Assembly (NCBI RefSeq): GCF_001424265.1
Contig: NZ_LMOV01000012.1
Location: forward strand, 29,888 to 93,887
Source of the DNA: Acidovorax sp. Leaf160
GTDB taxonomy: Bacteria > Pseudomonadota > Gammaproteobacteria > Burkholderiales > Burkholderiaceae_C
Reading direction: 5' to 3'
Length of the DNA stretch: 64,000 bases
Within the stretch, counting starts at the first letter, position 1, and each line of letters starts with the position of its first letter. Below, one piece after another: positions 47,342 through 56,361 of this stretch. A program made the translations under genes and the position numbers. The notes under the pieces are model-generated. The model saw only the letters and a list, made by a program, of their open reading frames with translations. It searched no databases and had not been told where the DNA came from.

Positions 47342-48355
47342 CTAGGGTTGGCGCACCAATGCCGTGGGCGTGCCGCGCGCGGCGTAGAGCCCCAACCGGA
47401 CCATGGTGCGGTGGTTCAGTTCGACCGGCACGGCCGAGCGTGCGAGGGCCGACTGGATGCGTGGACTGCCCTGGCTGGTGGGGTAGACGTCCGGCTGCGC
47501 GCGCTGCTCGCCGGCCGTGTCGATCAGGCTCGCGACCAGCGGAAAATTCGGCTTTTCTCCCCGCCGCAGCACCACGGCCGTCTCGCCGTTGTCGAGTCGC
47601 ACGAAGGTGCCTGGGGGGCACAGGCCCACGGTGCGCACCAGGGCAAAGCCGACCTCGTCGCTCTGATCGGCGTCCTGCCCGACGATGGCACGCACCGAAT
47701 CCGTCGCGCTGCGGCCGGCGCGCGACTTGCGCGGGCTGATCATGGCGGCGTAGCGGTCGATGGTGGCAAGGACGCGGCTCAGCCTTTCCGATGCGACCAG
47801 TTGCTGGAGCGGCTGCGATTCCGGCGTGCGCTCCGGCAGCAGGTGGTGCTGGCCGATCACGTCCAGCCACAGGTCGTCGCGCACTTCCAGCTGCTCCAGC
47901 AGCTCGACGCCGCGCTGGGGGTGGGTGTCGATGGCCTGCTGCTGGGCGGCGGAGGGGCGCTCGCGCTGGTCGGCAAGCTCATCCTGCAGCGCAGTCATGC
48001 CGATGTTCATGGTGAAGGCGGCTCGCACCAGGCTGTCGCGCTCGTGCGGCGGCAGGGGCAGCTCCTGCGCCAGGATGTGACAGAGCGTGCCGCAGACCAA
48101 CGCGTGCGAGGTGCTGTAGCCGACCGACGACGTCGCGGCGAGCTGGAACATGAGGTAGAGCGCGGCGTCGATGTCGTGCGCCACCAGGTCCTGCAGCCAG
48201 CGGTCGCACTGGCGCACCTTGGCGCTGAAGTCCTGCACCTGCAGCGGGCGCGCCAGCAGCACCGACAGCGCCGACTCCAGGTCGGACCACAAGCCCAGCA
48301 GGTCTTCGTATTCGTCGTCGAGTCGATCGCCCGGGGCGTGCTGTGTCATGGGCAT
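47342..48355 (-). CDS. HD-GYP-like domain protein with degenerate metal site
   Basis: Cytoplasmic protein of 337 aa with the helical layout of HD-GYP phosphodiesterases: SHALVCGTLCHILAQEL near 86, THPQRGVELLEQL near 143 and IGQHHLLPER near 167. Where active enzymes have HDIGK, this one has MNIGM (near 116), so the HD pair is missing and catalysis is doubtful. The C-terminal part resembles regions found after such domains (GTFVRLDNGETAVVLRRGE). It starts 1 bp after the protease gene and ends 10 bp before aat. Confidence 0.8.
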   Translation of the reverse strand: MPMTQHAPGDRLDDEYEDLLGLWSDLESALSVLLARPLQVQDFSAKVRQCDRWLQDLVAHDIDAALYLMFQLAATSSVGYSTSHALVCGTLCHILAQELPLPPHERDSLVRAAFTMNIGMTALQDELADQRERPSAAQQQAIDTHPQRGVELLEQLEVRDDLWLDVIGQHHLLPERTPESQPLQQLVASERLSRVLATIDRYAAMISPRKSRAGRSATDSVRAIVGQDADQSDEVGFALVRTVGLCPPGTFVRLDNGETAVVLRRGEKPNFPLVASLIDTAGEQRAQPDVYPTSQGSPRIQSALARSAVPVELNHRTMVRLGLYAARGTPTALVRQP

Positions 48356-48356
48356 G

Positions 48357-49088
48357 TCAACGGCGCCTCTCCAGCACCATCTCGTCGTTCAGCCGCGTCA
48401 TCTGGAAGGCGGACAGAAAGCTGTTGCCCAGCAGGACGTAGGGGATGGACTGCGGCGTGACCACCGCATCTACGCCGCGCAGCTCCACGTCGCCCACGCG
48501 GACCGCATCCAGTTTCAGGCGCCATCCCTGGATGGTGCCGTTGGCAGTGGTCATCAGCACCTGCGGGCCGTCGCGGTACGCCAGGCCCAGGCGGTCGGCC
48601 TCGGGCTGGCCGATGGACACCGCGGTTGCTCCGGTATCGACCATGTATTGCATGGCGCGCCCATTGATGCTGCCGCTGCCCATGAAGTGGCCGCGCGCGT
48701 CGGACTTCAGCACCACCCGCTGGCCCGCCGATGCCGAGCGGATGCTGACGGGAGCCGCGCCCAGTACGACGGTGCGGCGCTGCCCGGCGATATCGACCAC
48801 GGCTTCGTCGCGGCCCACCCAGACCACGGTGACACCCCGGTGCGTTTCGCCGGGCGCCACGCTGCGGGGTGCGGTGCCGTCCACCACCAGGAGCGCGCGC
48901 GGGCCGAGAATGCCGCTCAGCGCCACCACCTGCGCCTGGACGGCGAGCGGGCTGGCGAGCGCCAGGAAAACCCAGCAGGCGCCCCAGGCGGAGGCCCTCG
49001 GCGGCGCCAGGTGGCCGGGCGTCAGCGACGGGCGGCGCCAGGGGCATGAAGGGCTGCGGGCGGCCGGCATGGCGAGGGCCACGGGCAA
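48357..49088 (-). CDS. Retropepsin-like (clan AA) aspartic protease, exported
   Basis: Protein of about 243 aa (or 237 from an ATG at 49070). A basic N-terminus leads to a hydrophobic signal (CWVFLALASPLAVQA), so export is likely. The protease core is GSINGRAMQYMVDTGATAVSIG, with the catalytic Asp in VDTGAT, and a second hydrophobic flap/closing part VVTPQSIPYVLLGNSFLSAF. Such single-domain enzymes work as dimers. It lies 15 bp after yajQ and 1 bp before the HD gene. Substrate unknown. Confidence 0.85.
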   Translation of the reverse strand: MPVALAMPAARSPSCPWRRPSLTPGHLAPPRASAWGACWVFLALASPLAVQAQVVALSGILGPRALLVVDGTAPRSVAPGETHRGVTVVWVGRDEAVVDIAGQRRTVVLGAAPVSIRSASAGQRVVLKSDARGHFMGSGSINGRAMQYMVDTGATAVSIGQPEADRLGLAYRDGPQVLMTTANGTIQGWRLKLDAVRVGDVELRGVDAVVTPQSIPYVLLGNSFLSAFQMTRLNDEMVLERRR

Positions 49089-49103
49089 GGGGAGGGGCGC
49101 GTC

Positions 49104-49589
49104 TCAGTCGCGGAAGTTGTCGAACGACAGCGGAATGTCGGTGACTTCCTTGCGCAGCAGCGCCATCGCGGCCTGCAGGTCGTCCCGCTTGGCGCCGGTC
49201 ACGCGCACTTTCTCTTCCTGGATGGCGGCCTGCACCTTGAGCTTGCTTTCCTTGATGATCTTCTGGATCTTCTTGGCCAGGTCGCTTTCGATGCCGTTGC
49301 GCACCTTCACCAGCTGCTTGACCTTGTCGCCGCCGATCTTCTGCGGCTTCTCGATGTCGAGGAAACGCACGTCGACGTTGCGCTTGGTGAGCTTGTTGCG
49401 CAGGATGTCTTCCACCTGCTGCAGCTGGAACTCGGCGTCACCGAACAGGGTGATCTCCTTGTCCTTGATCTCGATGGCGGCGGATGTGCCCTTGAAGTCG
49501 AAACGCGTGCCGATTTCCTTGGCAGTGTTCTCTACCGCGTTCTTGACTTCGACAAGGTTGGCTTCACAGACGGTATCAAAAGAAGGCAT
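49104..49589 (-). CDS. yajQ: YajQ-family nucleotide-binding protein
   Basis: Protein of 161 aa with two ferredoxin-like halves; some family members bind cyclic di-GMP and act as effectors. The start [19 protein letters not shown] is conserved, followed by [19 protein letters not shown] and [20 protein letters not shown]. The end is [10 protein letters not shown]. The ATG at 49589 fits the family; an in-frame codon further up is less likely. It is the first gene of the minus-strand operon that ends with bpt, divergent from murB by 65 bp. Confidence 0.93.
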   Translation of the reverse strand: MPSFDTVCEANLVEVKNAVENTAKEIGTRFDFKGTSAAIEIKDKEITLFGDAEFQLQQVEDILRNKLTKRNVDVRFLDIEKPQKIGGDKVKQLVKVRNGIESDLAKKIQKIIKESKLKVQAAIQEEKVRVTGAKRDDLQAAMALLRKEVTDIPLSFDNFRD

Positions 49590-49654
49590 GGCATCACTCT
49601 CGGAAACTGGGTGGTAACCCGGCCGGTCGGGGGCCGGGTGCGACAATCCAGTGG

Positions 49655-50728
49655 ATGTTAGTCGAGAAAAATGCCCCCCTGCAGACCTGCAACACCTTCG
49701 GCATCGTCGCCCGCGCCCAGACGCTGGTGCGGGCGCGCTCGGTGCAGGACGTGCAGGACCTGCTGGCCGATCCCGAGCTGGCCGGCAGGCCGGTCTTCGT
49801 GCTGGGTGGTGGCAGCAACATCGTGCTCACCGGCGATGTGAAGCCGGTCGTGCTGAAAATGGAAATCAAGGGTTTGCGCCTGGCGGCGGAGACCGAACGC
49901 CACTGGATCGTCGAGGCCGGCGCCGGCGAGGTCTGGCACGACGCCGTGGCCTGGACGCTGGAGCATGGTTTTCCCGGGCTGGAGAATCTGGCGCTCATCC
50001 CGGGCACCGTGGGCGCATCGCCCGTGCAGAACATCGGGGCCTATGGGGTCGAGCTGCAGGACCGCTTCGATTCGCTCGACGCCATCGACCTGGCGACGGG
50101 CCAGGCCTTCTCGCTCACGGCCGCGCAGTGCGCGTTCGGCTACCGCGACTCGGTCTTCAAGCACGCGCCGCAAGCCGCAGGCGACGGAGCAGCCCTGCCA
50201 CGCGGCATGGGGCTGGCGGGGCGGGCGGTCATCACCCACGTGCGCTTCCTGCTGCCCAAGGCCTGGAAGCCCGAGCTGGGCTATCTGGATCTGGAGCGCA
50301 AGCGCGCCGAGGCCGGTGTGCAGGTGCCCACGCCGCGCCAGGTGTTCGACTGGGTGTGCGAGGTGCGCCGCGCCAAGCTGCCCGACCCGGCCGTGGTCGG
50401 CAACGCCGGCAGCTTCTTCAAGAACCCGACCGTCACGCCGGACCAGTGTGCCGACATCATCGCGCGCGAACCGAAGATCGTGCATTACCCCATGCCCGAC
50501 GGCACCATCAAGCTGGCGGCGGGCTGGCTGATCGACGCCTGCGGCTGGAAGGGCAAGAGCGTGGGCAAGGCGGGCGTCTATGAAAAGCAGGCGCTGGTGC
50601 TGGTCAACCGGGGGCGGGGCGCCGACAGCGTCACCGGCGGCGAAGTGATGACGCTGGCCCGCGCGATCCAGACCAGCGTGTACGAGCGCTTCGGCATCCG
50701 GCTCGAGCCCGAGCCCGTGGTCGTCTGA
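49655..50728 (+). CDS. murB: UDP-N-acetylenolpyruvoylglucosamine reductase
   Basis: FAD enzyme that makes UDP-N-acetylmuramate for peptidoglycan; 357 aa. Features: [10 protein letters not shown] near 13, FAD-binding [10 protein letters not shown] near 49, [19 protein letters not shown] near 114, the catalytic Ser in [10 protein letters not shown] near 249 and the C-terminal [12 protein letters not shown] with the catalytic Glu. It belongs to the E. coli-like type I by length. A dispersed repeat starts 14 bp after its stop. Confidence 0.95.
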   Translation: MLVEKNAPLQTCNTFGIVARAQTLVRARSVQDVQDLLADPELAGRPVFVLGGGSNIVLTGDVKPVVLKMEIKGLRLAAETERHWIVEAGAGEVWHDAVAWTLEHGFPGLENLALIPGTVGASPVQNIGAYGVELQDRFDSLDAIDLATGQAFSLTAAQCAFGYRDSVFKHAPQAAGDGAALPRGMGLAGRAVITHVRFLLPKAWKPELGYLDLERKRAEAGVQVPTPRQVFDWVCEVRRAKLPDPAVVGNAGSFFKNPTVTPDQCADIIAREPKIVHYPMPDGTIKLAAGWLIDACGWKGKSVGKAGVYEKQALVLVNRGRGADSVTGGEVMTLARAIQTSVYERFGIRLEPEPVVV

Positions 50729-50741
50729 CGCCTGGGCAGGG

Positions 50742-50804
50742 TTTTGCTATAAAAAAAATAGCTGAATGCGGCCATGCATCCAGCGCTGGAGCCTGAAAAG
50801 GCCA
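50742..50804 (+). repeat. GCTAT/ATAGC dispersed element, copy H, after murB
   Basis: TTTTGCTATAAAAAAAATAGC, then GCATCCAGCGCTGGAGCCTG and AAAAGGCC. The TATA half and the GCGCTGG half are both clear. Confidence 0.8.
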
Positions 50805-50868
50805 TGATTTCGCCGCCGCGTCCGCCCTCGGCGGCAGCCGCCCACCCGCGTCGATGAGCCGTCGCGGG

Positions 50869-50954
50869 TAGAATCCGCGCCTTTCGTCGATCCATGGGTT
50901 CCCTCGCCCCCATGCACAACGCCCGGCACCGCCGGGGGTTTCTCCCAAAAAGGA
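50869..50954 (+). promoter_or_regulatory. Promoter and possible preQ1-type leader of the YhhQ gene
   Basis: TAGAAT at 50869-50874 is a -10 box. The leader then has a stem CATGGG (50893-50898) / CCCATG (50909-50914) enclosing TTCCCTCGCC, a GC hairpin (CCCGGC, ACC, GCCGGG) and AAAAAGGA before the ATG. GGTTC at the stem-loop junction, and a CCT in the loop that could pair with AGG of the ribosome binding site, recall the preQ1-I fold. The extra hairpin between stem and A-tail is not typical, so this is a candidate only. Confidence 0.35.
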
Positions 50955-50959
50955 CTGCC

Positions 50960-51628
50960 ATGACTTCCGTTCAGGCGCCGCCGTCGCGCGTGCCGCTTTA
51001 TCTCTCCCTGCTGGTGGCGTTCCACATCGCCATCGTCATCGCCAGCAACTACCTGGTGCAACTGCCGATCACGCTGTTCGGCTTTCGCAGCACCTGGGGC
51101 GCGTTCAGCTTTCCCTTCATCTTTCTGGCAACCGACCTCACCGTGCGGCTGATCGGCAAGGGCCCGGCGCGGCAGGTGATCGCCCGCGCCATGCTTCCGG
51201 CGCTGCTGGCGTCGTACGCGGTCGGCGTGCTGTTCCACGATGGGCAGTTCAACGCTTTTGCCGCGCTGGGCGAATTCAACGGGTTCATTTTCCGCATCGC
51301 ATTCGCCAGCTTTGCCGCCTACGTGCTGGGGCAGTTGCTGGACATCCAGGTGTTCGACCGCATCCGCCAGCGCAGTCGCGCCTGGTGGCTGGCGCCTGCG
51401 GCTGCAGCCGTCTTCGGGCAGGCGCTCGACACCGTGGCGTTCTTCGGCATCGCCTTCTGGCGCAGCACCGACGCCTTCATGGCCGCGCACTGGGGCGAGA
51501 TCGCCGTGGTGGACTACGTCATCAAGCTGGTGGTGAGCCTGCTGTTCTTCGTGCCGGCCTACGGGGTGGCGCTGGCGGCCCTGGCGCGCACCCTGCGTGC
51601 GGGGCAGCCCGCGTCGGCTGCCGCCTGA
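50960..51628 (+). CDS. yhhQ: YhhQ-family queuosine precursor transporter
   Basis: Inner-membrane protein of 222 aa with about six helices, from the COG1738 family that takes up the deazaguanine precursors preQ0/preQ1 for queuosine. Motifs: IVIASNYLVQLPITLFG near 25, WGAFSFPFIFLATDLTVRLIG and QALDTVAFFGIAFWR near 155. The ATG at 50960 follows AAAAAGGA. Its leader may be a preQ1 sensor. Confidence 0.9.
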   Translation: MTSVQAPPSRVPLYLSLLVAFHIAIVIASNYLVQLPITLFGFRSTWGAFSFPFIFLATDLTVRLIGKGPARQVIARAMLPALLASYAVGVLFHDGQFNAFAALGEFNGFIFRIAFASFAAYVLGQLLDIQVFDRIRQRSRAWWLAPAAAAVFGQALDTVAFFGIAFWRSTDAFMAAHWGEIAVVDYVIKLVVSLLFFVPAYGVALAALARTLRAGQPASAAA

Positions 51629-51671
51629 GGCCTTCCCGCCTGGGGTCGGCGGCGCCGCCGGGGCGGTGGGC

Positions 51672-52145
51672 TCATCGCTGGCCTGCCGCCGCTGCCGCCG
51701 ATTCAGGCAGTGGCGCACGCAGCGCGATCTGAAAGCGGTTCCAGCCATTGATGGCGACCACGGCCAGCGTCAGCTCGACGATCTCCGCTTCGGAGAATTG
51801 CGCTTGAACTGCCGCGTACAGATCGTCCGGCACCCCCTCCGTGGCGGAGAGGCGCGTCAGCGCTTCTGCCCAAGCCAGTGCCGCGCGCTCGCGTGCATCG
51901 AACAATCCTGCCTCGCGCCAGGCGGCCAGCAGGTGCAGGCTGCGGTCCGTCACGCCGTGGTTGCGGGCGACGGCCGCATGCATGTCGATGCAGAACGCGC
52001 ACGCGTTGATCTGCGAGACGCGCATCTTCACCAACTCCTTGAGCTGGATGGGGAGCGTGCCGGCCTTCAACTGGTTCTCCAGTGCCATCATGGCCTGCAC
52101 AGTGGAGGGGTGTTGCTTGAAAAGGTCGATGCGGGAATGGGACAT
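51672..52145 (-). CDS. Carboxymuconolactone decarboxylase/AhpD-like protein
   Basis: Protein of 157 aa with the AhpD fold. The redox motif is CAFCIDMHAAVARNHG (CxxC then His) near 49-64, as in peroxidase-linked members; it is therefore more likely a thiol peroxidase-type protein than a decarboxylase. It lies 119 bp after the ECF41 sigma gene on the same strand. ECF41 sigma factors are typically paired with such genes, so it is the likely target and operon partner. Confidence 0.9.
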   Translation of the reverse strand: MSHSRIDLFKQHPSTVQAMMALENQLKAGTLPIQLKELVKMRVSQINACAFCIDMHAAVARNHGVTDRSLHLLAAWREAGLFDARERAALAWAEALTRLSATEGVPDDLYAAVQAQFSEAEIVELTLAVVAINGWNRFQIALRAPLPESAAAAAGQR

Positions 52146-52264
52146 GGCGGTCTTTCGATGAGCGAGGGGGTGATGAAAAGAAAACGCGGAGCGGATTGCC
52201 GCAAGCCGCCGCTGGACTGCACCCGTTTGGCGTGGCTGACGGGAGGAGCCCGCAGGCGCGCGGC

Positions 52265-53152
52265 CTACAAGCCGCGCAGCTTGTCGGGGTTCAACACGGT
52301 GTAGATGCCGTGAATGTGGGTCTCGTCGGTCTGCAGCGCGAGCGCGAGTCGGGGCACGCTGCCTTCACGCAGCAGCAAGCCTGGCGCGCCGTTGATCTGG
52401 ACTTCGCACGCGGTGAGGTGCTGCAGATGCAGCCGCCACACGGCGAGCGCCAAGCGGCTGAGGGCGCGCGGGCCGCGCAGCACCTTGGTGGCGGCCGGCA
52501 CCTTGCCCCCGCCGTCGGGCGTCCAGGTGGCGTCCTGGGCGAACAGCGACAGCATCGCCACGTGGTCCTGCGCCCGCATGGCGTTCACGAACCGGTGCAG
52601 CAGCGCGCTGGCCGCATCCGGCGTGGGCGTGAAGCGCACCTGGTTCTTGCGCACCTGGGCGCGGGCGCGGTGCACCAGTTGGCGGCAGGCCGCCTGACTT
52701 CGGTCCAGCACCGCGGCCACTTCGCTGTAGTCGCTGTCGAACACGTCATGCAGCAAGAAGGCCGCTCGCTCATCCGGCGACAGCCGCTCCAGCACCACCA
52801 GCAGGGCCATGGACAGGTCACTCGCCAGCTCGGCCCGTGCGTCGGCTGGCGGGGCCGTCGCTTCAACGATCCAGGGCTCAGGCAGCCAGGCGCCGCTGTA
52901 GTGCTCGCGCTCGTGCCGGACGGCCCGCAGCCGGTCAACACACAGCCGGGTGACGGTGGTGACGAGCCAGGCCTCGGCGGTGTGCACCCTGTCCGGATCT
53001 GCCTGCTGCCAACGCAGCCAGGCGTCCTGCAGCACGTCTTCGGCATCGGCGCGGCTGCCGAGCATGCGGTAGGCCACGCCCATCAGGCGCGGCCGGTGCT
53101 GCTGGAAGGTGGCGGTGATCGAATCCATGGTGGCGGGTGTGCTGGCGTTCAT
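52265..53152 (-). CDS. ECF41-type RNA polymerase sigma factor with SnoaL-like C-terminal domain
   Basis: Sigma factor of 295 aa (287 if it starts at the ATG at 53128). Region 2 reads RLMGVAYRMLGSRADAEDVL. Region 4 reads LSPDERAAFLLHDVFDSDYS. The extra C-terminal domain of about 110 residues carries the ECF41 hallmarks DGGGK (in TWTPDGGGKVPAA) and NPDKL near the end. In this group the fused domain replaces an anti-sigma factor. An exact ECF41 promoter lies just upstream, pointing to autoregulation. Confidence 0.93.
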   Translation of the reverse strand: MNASTPATMDSITATFQQHRPRLMGVAYRMLGSRADAEDVLQDAWLRWQQADPDRVHTAEAWLVTTVTRLCVDRLRAVRHEREHYSGAWLPEPWIVEATAPPADARAELASDLSMALLVVLERLSPDERAAFLLHDVFDSDYSEVAAVLDRSQAACRQLVHRARAQVRKNQVRFTPTPDAASALLHRFVNAMRAQDHVAMLSLFAQDATWTPDGGGKVPAATKVLRGPRALSRLALAVWRLHLQHLTACEVQINGAPGLLLREGSVPRLALALQTDETHIHGIYTVLNPDKLRGL

Positions 53153-53160
53153 GCCTTGAA

Positions 53161-53187
53161 GACGGCTGGCAAACCCGGTTTGTGACA
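53161..53187 (-). promoter_or_regulatory. ECF41 autoregulatory promoter
   Basis: On the minus strand: TGTCACA (53187-53181), 16-nt spacer, CGTC (53164-53161). This equals the described ECF41 promoter pattern. The transcript would start about 53155, only a few bases before ATG 53152. Confidence 0.85.
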
Positions 53188-53243
53188 CCGATCGGCAGAA
53201 ATGGCCGCACCACGAAAAAACCGCCCGGCCTTGCGGCGGGGCG

Positions 53244-53301
53244 GTTGCTTCTATTTTCATAGCTGCCAGCGCTTATGCATCAAGCGCCGGCGGCGTATTT
53301 T

Positions 53302-53303
<2 letters not shown>
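53244..53303 (+). repeat. GCTAT/ATAGC dispersed element, copy I, at the 3' end of argG
   Basis: TTGCTTCTATTTTCATAGCTG, then CAGCGCTTATGCATCAAGCG, CCGGCGGCGTATTTTTC. It lies between the ECF41 gene and argG and just touches the argG stop codon. Confidence 0.75.
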
Positions 53304-54980
<1,677 letters not shown>

Positions 54981-55061
54981 GGATGCGGGCAGAGGAGGGG
55001 ACAAACCGTCGATTTTAGGCACGCGCTGCGGCCGCCGCGCCCCCCGGCTGCTGCGGGCATG

Positions 55062-55087
55062 AAAAAAGGAGCTTTGCAAAGCTCCTT
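55062..55087 (-). terminator. Rho-independent terminator of the glycine-zipper gene
   Basis: Perfect 22-bp palindrome AAGGAGCTTTGCAAAGCTCCTT followed on the minus strand by a T run. It lies about 50 bp after the stop of the upstream minus-strand gene. Confidence 0.85.
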
Positions 55088-55137
55088 GAAGGTGGGTTGG
55101 CTGGCGCGCTCAGCGAGGCAGGCTGGCTGCGCAGCGC

Positions 55138-55779
55138 TCAGCGCCAGTAGGGATCGCGGTGGCGCGGGCCGTAGTAGGGCTGGCCCCAGGCGTCGCGGTA
55201 CTCGATCACCACCGGGGCGGGAGGCGGCGCCTGCACATAGGCCACCGGACCGGGCTGGGTCGTCACGACCACGCCGGGTTGCACATAGCCCGCGCTGGGC
55301 GGATAGCTGGTCATGCCCTGGACGGCCGGCTGGACGTTCAGCGGAATCCAGGCGCCCGGGTCGGTCTGCGTGCGGGTGGTGTACTGCCGGCCTGCGTACT
55401 CGTAGACCACGTTGTAGCCCACGGCACGGTTTTCGTAATAGGTCTGGGTCGAGCAGCGCTGCACGTTCTGGTAGCCGCCCCGCGTGCCTTCCACGTTGTT
55501 GCCCAGAACCGCACCGCCGATCAGGCCCAGCGCCGTGGCCGCAGCACGGCCCCCGCCGTGGCCGATGGAATTGCCCACCGCACCCCCGGCCACCGCGCCC
55601 AGCAGCGCGCCGGCACCGCTCGGGCCCTGTTCCGAATAGATCGTTTCATTGCCGCACACCTGTTGCGGCACCGCCACCTGCTGGGTAATGGGCGTCGCCG
55701 ACAGCACACGGCCCTGTTCCTGGGCGCTGGCGCCGGCTGCCACGGCGGCAAGCGCTGCGAAAGCAAGTATCTTTTTCAT
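55138..55779 (-). CDS. Glycine-zipper 2TM envelope protein
   Basis: Exported protein of 213 aa. The signal peptide is MKKILAFAALAAVAAGASA-Q. The glycine zipper (GAGALLGAVAGGAVGNSIG, then ALGLIGGAVLGNNVEG) spans about 54-92 and would insert in a membrane. Two Cys residues could pair (VCGNE near 42, RCSTQT near 100). The C-terminus is Pro/Tyr-rich (PPPAPVVIEYRDAWGQPYYG). Such proteins are outer-membrane or periplasmic stress proteins of unclear role. Confidence 0.85.
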   Translation of the reverse strand: MKKILAFAALAAVAAGASAQEQGRVLSATPITQQVAVPQQVCGNETIYSEQGPSGAGALLGAVAGGAVGNSIGHGGGRAAATALGLIGGAVLGNNVEGTRGGYQNVQRCSTQTYYENRAVGYNVVYEYAGRQYTTRTQTDPGAWIPLNVQPAVQGMTSYPPSAGYVQPGVVVTTQPGPVAYVQAPPPAPVVIEYRDAWGQPYYGPRHRDPYWR

Positions 55780-55927
55780 GGTGGAGATGCTCCTTTGGAT
55801 GGGTGTACAACGCACCGCACGGGCAATAGGTTGAAGCAATAGGCTGTAGCTGGTGGGTACGTGGCGTAAAGCTGCGTAAAGACGTTGATGTCACCTGACA
55901 GATCTCGCCCAGGTGCCGATCGCCGCA

Positions 55928-56314
55928 CTAGCTTTTGGAGCGCTCCGCCAGCCTTTCGTTCCATGTTGCAGCGTCAAATCCCACGGTCACCAGGCCATCC
56001 GCCGTGCCGGCCCACTCCACCACGGGGCGCTTGATGACGGAGGCATTCGCCTCCATCAATGCGGCGGCAGTGGCGGCGTCCTGCACGCCAGCCTGGGTCG
56101 CGGCATCGAGCTTGCGCCAGGTGGTGCCCTGGCGGTTGACCAGCCTCTCCCAGCCCACCGCCGCCATCCAGCCGCCCAGCCGCTCGACAGGCACGCCCTG
56201 CTTCTTGAAGTCGTGGAAGCCGTAATCGAGCCCTTGCTCGGCGAGCCAGGCCCGGGCTTTCTTGACCGTGTCGCAGTTGGGAATGCCGTAGAGGATGATT
56301 GCGGGGGTACTCAT
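55928..56314 (-). CDS. ArsC/Spx-family protein (YffB-like)
   Basis: Thioredoxin-fold protein of 128 aa. The active motif is GIPNCDTVKKARAWL near 10-24, with one Cys, followed by YGFHDFKKQGVP and NASVIKRPVVEW, which contains the Arg-Pro typical of the family. It is the YffB type, whose substrate is uncertain, rather than a plasmid arsenate reductase; no ars genes are nearby. The ATG at 56314 is preferred over one four codons upstream. It is divergent from folC by 47 bp. Confidence 0.88.
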   Translation of the reverse strand: MSTPAIILYGIPNCDTVKKARAWLAEQGLDYGFHDFKKQGVPVERLGGWMAAVGWERLVNRQGTTWRKLDAATQAGVQDAATAAALMEANASVIKRPVVEWAGTADGLVTVGFDAATWNERLAERSKS

Positions 56315-56361
56315 GGGGTCGATCATCGCCCATGCGCGCGTCGGCGACAATTCGCGGCAGC

